Source of the DNA: Oehlia diaphana
Lineage: Eukaryota; Glomeromycota; Glomeromycetes; Glomerales; Glomeraceae
Assembly: GCA_003833135.1 (NCBI GenBank)
Contig: QZLH01001841.1
Coordinates: 1 to 10,428 of the forward strand
Direction: 5' to 3'
Length of the DNA stretch: 10,428 nucleotides
Part shown: positions 1 through 7,086 of the stretch, piece by piece
Position numbering within the stretch: the stretch's first letter is position 1
Layout: each line of letters begins with the position of its first letter
Position numbers and translations under genes: made by a program
The notes under the pieces: generated by a model
Database searches by the model: none
Told to the model about the DNA's origin: nothing
What the model saw: the letters and a program-made list of their open reading frames with translations, nothing else

Positions 1-26
1 AAATTTTTTTATATCATCAACCATTC

Positions 27-278
27 CTATCTATCTATTTTATTTTCTATTTCATCAATATTCTCTTTTACCCTTACTGAATTCCATACTCGCATAGCAA
101 ATTTTGCTAAAATTTCTCTACTACCACCTTCTTCAATTGTAAATTTCTTTGATCTAATGTGATGGTGCACTCCCCTTATAGCATGACCATAACACCATCC
201 AACAAATACTTTTGAACTATCAAATTCTTCATTTGTTATAATAGTATTAATAATTCTATTAAAATATTGTTCTGGATA
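27..278 (-). pseudogene. 3' part of an unrecognised protein-coding gene, truncated by a transposon end
   Basis: An open minus-strand frame ends at a TAG at 27-29. About 82 codons lie outside the transposon and read like real protein, with segments such as NRIINTIITNEEF, VFVGWCYGHAIRG and EILAKFAMRVWNSV. I do not recognise a family. The frame continues another 40 codons upstream, to an ATG at 395, but that part is the GATC-rich inverted end of the element at 277-4009 and is repetitive (IRSDLSQIRSADMDQI), so it is not native. The likeliest reading is a host gene, or the last exon of one, cut by the insertion. A CAG on the minus strand at about 273-275 could be a splice acceptor, which would make this an intact terminal exon. 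No matching upstream coding sequence was seen beyond 4009 on the minus strand. Function is unknown. Confidence 0.45.
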
Positions 279-284
279 ATGTTC

Positions 285-480
285 CAAAAAAAATCTGATC
301 TGATCCATATCTGCGGATCTGATCTGAGACAGATCAGATCGAATCATAGATTTTATGATCCGTGATCCGATCCGAATCAAAAAAATTTGATCCAATTCAG
401 ATCGAATCGAATCGGATCAACAATTCATACAAATCAGATCAGATCAGATTAGATTCGAGTGGATCTGGATCAGATCCAAA
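285..480. repeat. Left outer arm: GATC-dense subterminal repeat
   Basis: This stretch carries about 17 GATC tetranucleotides in under 200 bp, mostly as overlapping GATCYGATC or GATCAGATC words. It pairs with 3790-4000 in inverted orientation. Dense short motifs just inside the termini are typical transposase-binding sites in hAT and related DNA transposons, so that role is the best guess. Differences between the two arms are almost all C/T or G/A changes at CpG. Confidence 0.75.
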
Positions 481-524
481 AAGCCTTTTTTCATAAAAAT
501 AAGATGAAAAAATGCCCTGTTATT

Positions 525-2013
525 AAATTGAAAACGTTGCGAATTGTTAAGTTAATTGTTAAAAAACGTTTCGCAACATTTTTATTAAAATAATTGAGAA
601 CCGTTGCGAAACGGTTTTTTTTACATTAAATTGAAATAAAAAAACGTTTCGCAACATTTTTTTATTAAAATGATTAAAAACTGTTACGAAACGGTTTTTT
701 TTTCATTAAATTGAAATAAAAAATTTTTCACAACGTTTTTTATTAAAATGATTAAAACCCGTTGCAAAACGGTTTTTTTTTCATTAAATTGAAATAAAAA
801 AATGGTTCGCAACGTTTTTTTATTAAAATGATTAAAAACCGTCGCGAAACAGTTTTTTTTTCATTAAATTGAAATAAAAAAATGTTTTGCAAACGTTTTT
901 TTATTAAAATGATTAAAAACTGTTGCGAAACGGTTTTTTTTTCATTAAATTGAAATAAAAAAATGTTTCGCAACATTTTTTTATCAAAATATTAAAAAAC
1001 CATTGCGAAACGGTTTTTTTTTCATTAAATTGAAATAAAAAAATGTTTCGCAACATTTTTTTATCAAAATATTAAAAAACCATTGCGAAACGGTTTTTTT
1101 TTCATTAAATTGAAATAAAAAAATGTTTCGCAACGTTTTTTTATCAAAATATTAAAAACCCGTTGCGAAACAGTTTTTTTTTTCATTAAATTGAAATAAA
1201 AAAATGTTTCACAATGTTTTTTTATCAAAATATTAAAAAACCGTTGCGAAACAGTTTTTTTTTTTATTAAATTGAAATAAAAAAATGTTTTGCAACGTTT
1301 TTTTATCAAAATATTAAAAAACCGTTGCGAAATGGTTTTTTTTTCATTAAATTGAAATAAAAAAACGTTGCGAAATGGTTTTTTTTTCATTAAATTGAAA
1401 TAAAAAAACGTTTCGCAACGTTTTTTTATCAAAATATTAAAAAACTGTTGCGAAACAGTTTTTTTTCATTAAATTGCAATAAAAAAATGTTTCGCAAACA
1501 TTTTTTTATTAAAATATTAAAAAACCGTTGCAAAACGGTTTTTTTTTTCATTAAAAATTGAAATAAAAAACGTTTTGCAACGTTTTTTTATTAAAATATT
1601 AAAAACCGTTGTGAAACGGTTTTTTTTATTCGTTAAATTGGAATAAAAAATGTTTCGCAACGTTTTTATTAAAATGATTAAAAAACTATTGCGAAACGGT
1701 TTTTTCATTAAATTGAATAAAAAAACATTTTGCAAACGTTTTTTTATTAAAATATTAAAAACCGTTGCGAAACGGTTTTTTTTATTCGTTAAATTGGAAT
1801 AAAAAACGTTTCGCAACGTTTTTTATTAAAATGATTAAAAAACTGTTTCGCAACAGTTTTTTTTTCATTAAATTGAAATAAAAAACATTTCACAACATTT
1901 TTTATTAAAATGATTAAAAAACCGTTGCGAAACGGTTTTTTTTTCGTTAAATTGGAATAAAAAACATTTCGCAACGTTTTTTATTAAATGATTAAAAAAC
2001 CGTTGTGAAATAA
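525..2013. repeat. Left hairpin array: tandem ~80-bp units, each with two mirror hairpins
   Basis: About 18 units repeat every 78-80 bp. Each unit has slot A, AACCGTTgcgaAACGGTT, then a spacer near TTTCATTAAATTGAAAT, then slot B, AAACGTTtcgcAACGTTT, then a spacer near TTATTAAAATGATTAAAA. Slots A and B are perfect or near-perfect hairpins with 4-nt loops, and the loops GCGA and TCGC are reverse complements. Most variants are transitions, such as TTGCGA to TTGTGA or TTGCAA, and CGTT..AACG to TGTT..AACA. One register error at 1321-1410 has two A-like hairpins in a row. Minus-strand reading frames through the array (FYFNLMKKKP-like) are translations of the repeat, not genes. Confidence 0.9.
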
Positions 2014-2282
2014 TGAACATTTTTTAAATGTTTTGTTATATTCGTAGTACTACTCCCAGAACATATATAAGTTTTGCTGCAATAAGTACAGGTAGCTCTT
2101 TTATTATATTTAAAATTTTCATCTTTTTTGAAATGGCTCCATACAAAACTGCCTTGATTATTTTGAGCATTTTCTAATGATTCTAAATTACTTAATCTTC
2201 TTGCTGGTGTTGCCGGTAGGGACACATCAATTTCATCCTCAGAATTATGACAACTTCCTTCATTGTTATCTTCTGCGTCCAT
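1992..2282 (-). CDS. BED-type zinc-finger protein, N-terminal part of a hAT-like transposase
   Basis: An open frame of 96 codons runs from the ATG at 2280-2282 (MDAEDNNEG) to a TAA at 1992-1994. An upstream in-frame ATG at 2309 exists, but the nine residues it would add (MVYFFCKLT) look like untranslated AT-rich sequence. Residues 1-45 are acidic and serine-rich. The following part has the BED finger: an aromatic FVWSHF, then CTYC (Cys-x2-Cys), then H-x4-H in KHLKNVH. BED fingers are DNA-binding domains at the N-terminus of many hAT transposases. The last residues (YFTTVF) come from the hairpin array, so the protein ends right after the finger and has no DDE core. It may be a truncated transposase, a one-finger terminus-binding protein, or the first exon of a longer spliced product. 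It sits in the loop of the fold-back element and has no internal stop, unlike the other transposase in the window. Confidence 0.7.
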   Translation of the reverse strand: MDAEDNNEGSCHNSEDEIDVSLPATPARRLSNLESLENAQNNQGSFVWSHFKKDENFKYNKRATCTYCSKTYICSGSSTTNITKHLKNVHYFTTVF

Positions 2283-2309
2283 AGTTAGTTTACAAAAAAA
2301 ATAAACCAA

Positions 2310-2429
2310 AAATCTTTAAAAAAAATTTTTTGGTGCTACATATGTTGGTTGATAAACATCATGATTATCAACTTAGTGTTCCAAACGGATCAAATCAGAT
2401 GAATCTGATTTTGACTCAAATCCATTATT
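2310..2429. repeat. Central spacer with small perfect inverted repeats
   Basis: This is the non-array stretch upstream of the BED-finger ORF, so it would hold that gene's promoter. I see no clear TATA box. It has GTTGATAA/TTATCAAC at 2348-2372 (8-bp arms, 9-bp loop) and AAATCAGAT/ATCTGATTT at 2392-2411 (9-bp arms, 2-bp centre). The second resembles the AATCWGAT words of the element ends and could be an extra transposase-binding site. Confidence 0.5.
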
Positions 2430-3740
2430 TAAAAAACGTTACGTAATATTTTTTATTTCAATTTAACAAATAAAAAACCATTTCGCAATGGTTTTTTAAT
2501 CATTTAATAAAAAATGTTGCAAAACGTTTTTTATTTCAATTTAACGAAAAAAACCCATTTTCGCAATGATTTTTTAATCATTTTAATAAAAAACGTTGTG
2601 AAATGTTTTTTATTTCAATTTAATGAAAAAAAAACTGTTGCGAAATGGTTTTTTAATCATTTTAATAAAAAATGTTGTGAAACATTTTTTATTCCAATTT
2701 AACGACCGTTTTGCAACGGTTTTTAATATTTTAATAAAAAAATGTTTGCGAAACGTTTTTTATTTCAATTTAATGAAAAAAAACTGTTGCGAAACGGTTT
2801 TTTAATCATTTAATAAAAAATGTTGCAAAACATTTTTTATTCCAATTTAATGAATAAAAAAAACTGTTTCGCAACAGTTTTTAATATTTTAATAAAAAAA
2901 TGTTTACGAAACGTTTTTTTATTCAATTTAATGAAAAAAACTGTTTCGTAACGATTTTTAATTATTTTAATAAAAAAACGTTGTGAAACATTTTTTTATT
3001 TCAATTTAATAAAAAAAACTGTTTCGCAACAGTTTTTCAATTATTTTAATAAAAAATGTTGCGAAACGTTTTTTATTTCAATTTTTAACAAAAAAAAAAC
3101 CGTTTCGCAACGGGATTTTTAATATTTTAATAAAAAAATGTTTCACAAACATTTTTTTATTGCAATTTAATAAAAAAACCGTTTTGCAACGGTTTTTTAA
3201 TATTTTGATAAAAAACGTTGTGAAATGTTTTTTTATTTCAATTTAATGAAAAAAAACCGTTTCGCAACGATTTTTTAATATTTTGATAAAAAAACGTTGT
3301 GAAACATTTTTTTATTTCAATTTAATGAAAAAAAAAACCGTTTTGCAACGGTTTTTTAATATTTTGATAAAAAAACGTTACGAAATGTTTTTTCATTTCA
3401 ATTTAATGAAAAAAAACTGTTTTACAACGATTTTTTAATATTTTAATAAAAAAATTTGCGAAACATTTTTTTATTTCAATTTAATGAAAAAAAAACCGTT
3501 TTGCAATGGTTTTTAATCATTTTAATAAAAAAACGTTGCGAAACATTTTTTTATTTCAATTTAATGAAAAAAAAACTGTTTTGCAACGATTTTTAATCAT
3601 TTTAATAAAAAAACGTTGCGAAACATTTTTTTATTTCAATTTAATGTAAAAAAAACTGTTTCACAACAGTTCTCAATTATTTTAATAAAAACGTTGTGAA
3701 ACATTTTTTAACAATTAACTTAACAATTCGCAACGTTTTC
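2430..3740. repeat. Right hairpin array, inverted copy of the left array
   Basis: This is the same approximately 80-bp unit in reverse complement: the spacer now reads near ATTTCAATTTAATGAAA and the slot-A hairpins read CCGTTTCGCAACGG. About 16-17 units are present, so the arm is slightly shorter than the left one. Two slot-A hairpins (2635-2648 and 2784-2797) carry the GCGA loop instead of the expected TCGC, as if the 14-bp hairpin had flipped in place. Short plus-strand frames at about 2514-2805 are array translations. Confidence 0.9.
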
Positions 3741-3784
3741 AATTTAATAACAGGGCATTTTTTCATCTTATTTTTATGAAAAAA

Positions 3785-4000
3785 AGCTTTTTAGATCTGA
3801 TCCGATCTGGATCTGATCCAGATCCGCTCAAATCTAATCTGATCCGATCCAATTTGTATGAATTGTTGATCTGATTCGATTCGATCCAAATCGGATCAAA
3901 TTTTTTTGATTCAGATCGGATCACAGATCATAAAATCTATGATTCGATCTGATCTGTCTCAGATCAGATCTGCAGATATGGATCAGATCAGATTTTTTTC
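3785..4000. repeat. Right outer arm: GATC-dense subterminal repeat
   Basis: This is the inverted counterpart of 285-480, with about 20 GATC sites. It keeps an extra GATCGG-type block (about 3791-3806) that the left arm lacks, so the left arm has probably lost about 16 bp. It ends in GATTTTTTTCGGAACATTA. Confidence 0.75.
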
Positions 4001-4122
4001 GGAACATTAAGTATAACCAAGTAATCTATATATTATTAAATATTTTACTACATATTACCAAATAATAACATAACTGATATCACTACTAGATGTATAATAG
4101 ACAGAAAATAATTTAATACCAA

Positions 4123-4678
4123 GATGAATATTGAAGAGCTTAGTAGGCATACATCAATATTGAACATCCTTTTGACAAATAAAGTTAAGAGAGATCAGGT
4201 ACGATGATATTTTCAAAAAGGATACAACTTTAGCAAAGAACAGATATTTACATTAATTTCTAAGCTAATGGCTAGTTAAAAAAAAGGTGAAGCTGTATTT
4301 AATCATAATACTTCAGATACTTCTAATATTCTTCAAGAAATAGAACTGGTGGAGAAAGGCATAGTAAAGATATGCCAAATTTCACAAAAAAAGACTATTA
4401 AAGATTTGATCTAGTGTATTATTTAAAATAATCTTGGTGAAGCAAATAGCAGTAAAAGTTATAGTTAAAGTCTTAGTTGAATTTGCTTTTAATGCTAACG
4501 CTGATCTATCATATCTTACTAGACTTTGAAGAAAGTTGCAAAACTAGTGTTGCAAAATTAGTATTGCGATTTAGATGAATTTGTGATCTGTCAATCTAAT
4601 TTAAATGATTCAAATATTTGTAATAAATCTGTAAATTCATCTGTTACCCATTTGAATATCTGGCAAATACAGTATATT
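4123..4678 (+). pseudogene. Decayed coding sequence of unknown family (first part)
   Basis: From the ATG at 4123 the frame reads MNIEELSRHTSILNILLTNK and on to a TGA at 4204-4206. It then carries on coherently (YFQKGYNFSKEQIFTLISKL, then KKGEAVFNHNTSDTSNI) through further stops. Around 4480 the sensible frame shifts by one base to VEFAFNANADLSYLTRL. A later fragment reads DLDEFVICQSNLNDSNI and ends at a TAG near 4678. Most stops fit loss of a Trp, Gln or Arg codon by a C->T or G->A change. No domain is recognised. The start could be real, since it follows about 110 bp of AT-rich sequence after the fold-back element. It may be the 5' half of the gene continued at 5561-6356. Confidence 0.5.
4536..4563 (+). 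repeat. Two-copy 14-bp tandem repeat
   Basis: TTGCAAAACTAGTG is followed directly by TTGCAAAATTAGTA, with a trailing TTGCGAT. The preceding G makes GTTGCAAAAC, identical to a common decayed form of the array hairpin loop. This may be chance. Confidence 0.4.
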
Positions 4679-4848
4679 TAGATGTACAAATAAATATTTT
4701 TTTAACATAATTTCAGTTAGAATAATAAAATTACCATATTTAGTTTATGTGTAATTACTGGTTTACTTTTTTGGTAATACCCATTCTACAAAATTTTTAT
4801 TTTTTATTTTTAAATACTATTACTAAACATAAAATCTTATATAATAAT
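4679..4848. other. AT-rich non-coding stretch
   Basis: No coding frame, hairpin array or promoter-like signal is supported here. It ends in ATATAATAAT (4839-4848), the left copy of the direct repeat that flanks the next element. Confidence 0.5.
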
Positions 4849-5455
4849 AAAGCTCCATATGAGTCAGTTTGAGTTGAACCACAGTCTAAGCTGAACTATA
4901 AAAATTTTGGCTCAAGCTAAAATGAGCTAAGCTGAGCCACAAAAATTCTAGTTCAAGCCAAGCTAGGCTTGAGCTGTGATTTTATCTTCAGAAAAATATT
5001 TCACAACATTTTTTACTAAAGCATTGAAAAAAAATGGTGCAAAACATTTTTATAATATAATATTATGTAAAAATGTTTTTGCAACATTTTTATTAAAATA
5101 TCAAAAAAAAAATGTTGCAAACCGTTTTTTTTAATGTAATATTATGAAAAAATTTTTTTGCAACATTTTTTATTAAAACATTAAAAAAATGTTGCGAAAA
5201 TATTTTTTTTAAAAGTATATTATTAGAAAAAAATGTTTTCACAATGTTTTTTTCAATGTTTTAATAAAAATGTTGTGAAACATTTTTTTTAAATATACTA
5301 TTATATAAAAACTGTTTCGCAACATTTTTGTATGACAACTCAAGTCAGCTTGAGCTTTTTGAGCTGAGCCTATTGTCAACTCAAGCTTTTTTCAAGTTAG
5401 CTCGCAAGCTATGAGCCAATTTAATCATGGCTCAGCTTGGCTCATGCAGAACTTT
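4849..5455. mobile_element. 607-bp MITE-like element with the same internal hairpin motif
   Basis: The ends are imperfect inverted repeats: AAAGCTCCATATGAGTCAG at the left against AAAGTTCTGCATGAGCCAA from the right end. A perfect 10-bp direct repeat, ATATAATAAT, flanks it (4839-4848 and 5456-5465); the match can be stretched to 12 bp by using two T's of the right end. Ten base pairs is longer than the 8 bp of hAT and nearer the 9-11 bp of Mutator-like elements. The outer parts (4849-4977 and 5335-5455) hold many copies of AGCTGAGCC, GCTCAAGC and relatives in both directions. The centre (4985-5330) holds hairpins of the GTTGCGAAAC/GTTTCGCAAC type. There is no coding capacity, so it must have been moved by an enzyme encoded elsewhere. 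Confidence 0.75.
4985..5330. repeat. Internal hairpin array of the 607-bp element
   Basis: About eight degenerate hairpins alternate between the TTTCGCAAC and GTTGCGAAA directions, for example AAATGTTGTGAAACATTT at about 5269-5286 and AACTGTTTCGCAACATTT at 5319-5336. Spacers such as TAATATTATG differ from those in the arrays at 525-3740. The unit is therefore related but is a separate, older or diverged version. Confidence 0.7.
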
Positions 5456-5560
5456 ATATAATAATGATCACTAGAAAGAAAATTTTTACCATTAATTACT
5501 TAATTCTAGTTAAAATTATGATTGATAGTTTATATGAATTATCCAGATAATTTTTTTTTC

Positions 5561-6356
5561 CTATCTGGATCTATTCATGATCTGACTGAAATTCTAATAG
5601 ATGACTTAAATAAATTTGAATCCAGATATATGCTCAGCTAATAAAATTTAAAAAGAAAAAGATTTGCTATGTGAAAATAGTAAAGATATTGATTATTCAG
5701 ATTACTTTACGTTAAAGTCAGTTAAAGAAAAATTGAATGTGTATGATATATCTAAAATTTTTGCAAGTTTTTACTGATATAATAATAATACTCTGTATCT
5801 GTCCCATTAAAATAAAAAGTTTGCGTATATGTAATAGAGATGTAATTAGATATGCAAAAAATTGAGGACAATAAGATATTCTTTGAGTATTTAAATTATT
5901 AGAAAAGAATGAGGAGCAAACTAGTCAATTGCTTACGTAGATTTAGAAAGCAATTTTTTTTTAATAGTTATGAGATCCTAAAAAGTCCAGAGTGTTATAG
6001 TTTAATACATTTCTAAAAAAAATGAGTTCTTTCTTGAAACTGGTAAACTATTACTTTCTAGTTTTTTGTACAAATTAAAGGCAGTATTTGCAGTTATAGC
6101 TCATAGAGCAAAGAACTTATCAGAGGCTTAACTATTGTCAATGAATTATTTAGATATATTTCTAGGTAAAGATGTCAGGTAAAACCCATTTGTGATTTTA
6201 GAAAACATCAAAACTTTAATTAGCAATATTAAAACTATTGGAAAATATTTTAGCATTTGCAAAATGTCTAAACTAATGTTAAAATATCAAAACTGCAAAA
6301 AATCATATCAATTAATAAAATATGATCAGATGATTTTAATCATCATTTTGCAGTAA
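5561..6356 (+). pseudogene. Decayed coding sequence of unknown family (second part)
   Basis: Several coherent plus-strand fragments follow one another with frame changes. They are 5561-5641 (LSGSIHDLTEILIDDLNKFE), 5655-5777 (40 codons, including SVKEKLNVYDISKIFASFY), 5833-5955 (RDVIRYAKN then VFKLLEKNEEQTSQLLT) and 6021-6356. The last is 111 codons with only two internal stops at 6129 and 6180 and reads KLKAVFAVIAHRAKNLSEA, then NPFVILENIKTLISNIKT. In 5833-5955 five stops (TGA, TAA, TGA, TAG, TAG) all sit where Trp, Gln or Arg would fit. I recognise no family. It may be the downstream part of the gene begun at 4123, with the 607-bp element landing between the parts, but that join is inference. 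Confidence 0.5.
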
Positions 6357-6598
6357 AAAATTTTTTCATATATTTGATATTGCGAAGTACTTTAATTTTA
6401 AACCGAAATTTAATTATATACTATATAATGAACATATATCCTTACTGTCATTTGTTATTATAGCTTCTCATATATTTTTAGTTTTATGTATAAGGGAGTA
6501 TGTATAAATTTGTTCTCTATTCTTGTCTCTTGCAAAAAAAAATTTTTACGCGTCATTTATTTAAATTTTTATAAAATTAAACTACATTCAAAATAGTC
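6357..6598. other. AT-rich non-coding stretch between decayed genes
   Basis: I see no supported gene. It probably contains the 5' end of the hAT transposon whose coding part begins near 6599, but no matching terminal inverted repeat could be found here and in 9757-9960. Confidence 0.45.
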
Positions 6599-6869
6599 AC
6601 TTTAACTCCTATTAGTCCTATAGAAGCAATAGAACCTGCTAATAATACTCTAGTTAATCAACAAGCTTAATAGTCTGAAAAAGAAAAATGTTTAGGTGGA
6701 TGATCTTTAGAAGCTGTATTGCAACATTTTTCTAGAAAAAATAAAGTTTCATCTGAAAAATTTGAGGTTGAATGTAAATATTGTTCAAAAATTTAAAAAT
6801 GTGAATTGTTAAAGTAGAAATGTGGCGCAGTAATTTTATGTAGATCATTTTGAAAATCATTTTGTAGAT

Positions 6870-7075
6870 CTCTTGATTTTTTCGATTTTCTTGATTTTCT
6901 TGATTTATTTGATAAATTTAATAAATCTGATAAATTTGATTTATTTATTTTATTAATTTTATTAATTTTATTTATTTTATTTGTTATATTTTATTTGTTT
7001 ATTATATTTATTTTATTTTATTTATTTATTATATTTGTTTTATTTATTTTATTAAATATTCTTAATTTTTATTTT
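6870..7075 (+). repeat. T-rich low-complexity tract
   Basis: TTGATTTTC-like and then TTTATTTTATT-like simple repeats show strong strand asymmetry (T-rich on plus). It lies just upstream of the TATA-like box. Such tracts grow by replication slippage, and frames through it (LINLINLIYLFY-like) are not coding. Confidence 0.7.
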
Positions 7076-7077
7076 AT

Positions 7078-7086
7078 TATAAATAG
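7078..7086 (+). promoter_or_regulatory. TATA-like box
   Basis: TATAAATAG directly follows the T-rich tract, and an AATAAA lies about 220 bp downstream. It would be the core promoter if the insertion is an LTR. This rests on motif and position only. Confidence 0.4.

Larger units (their letters stand above)
277..4009. mobile_element. Giant fold-back (inverted-repeat) transposable element with hairpin arrays and a BED-finger ORF
   Basis: The two ends are inverted copies. TAATGTTCC at 277-285 matches GGAACATTA at 4001-4009, and the complementarity continues through the outer 200 bp (GATC-rich), an unusual segment of about 80 bp (left about 478-560, right about 3700-3790), and then the hairpin arrays. 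The arms are roughly 277-2013 and 2430-4009, with about 416 bp between them. No 8-bp duplication as expected for hAT was found. If the element proper starts at ATGTTCC, both sides are flanked by TA, which would suit a Tc1/mariner-type insertion, but the TA may simply be part of the inverted repeat. The spacer encodes only the N-terminal zinc finger of a transposase-like protein, so the element looks non-autonomous. The class (hAT-derived, mariner-type or other) is not settled. Confidence 0.75.

Noticed and set aside
752..1974. Several minus-strand ORFs of 60-120 codons through the left array
   Set aside because: They are translations of the 80-bp repeat (FYFNLMKKKP-like), occur in shifting frames, and follow the repeat period; there is no sign of coding selection.
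2514..2805. Plus-strand ORFs in the right array
   Set aside because: These are the same repeat translated from the inverted arm.
525..3740. CRISPR-like repeat array
   Set aside because: The whole 80-bp unit repeats, with no unique spacers, and the context is eukaryotic transposon DNA.
525..3740. Rho-independent terminators
   Set aside because: The hairpins followed by T-runs resemble bacterial terminators, but they are arrayed by the dozen in a eukaryotic element and have A-runs on the other side as well.
515..3756. CAGGG as hAT terminal motif (CCCTG at 515-519, CAGGG at 3751-3755)
   Set aside because: The two copies point outward, away from the arrays, and lie inside the arms, while the inverted repeat continues another 240 bp to 277 and 4009.
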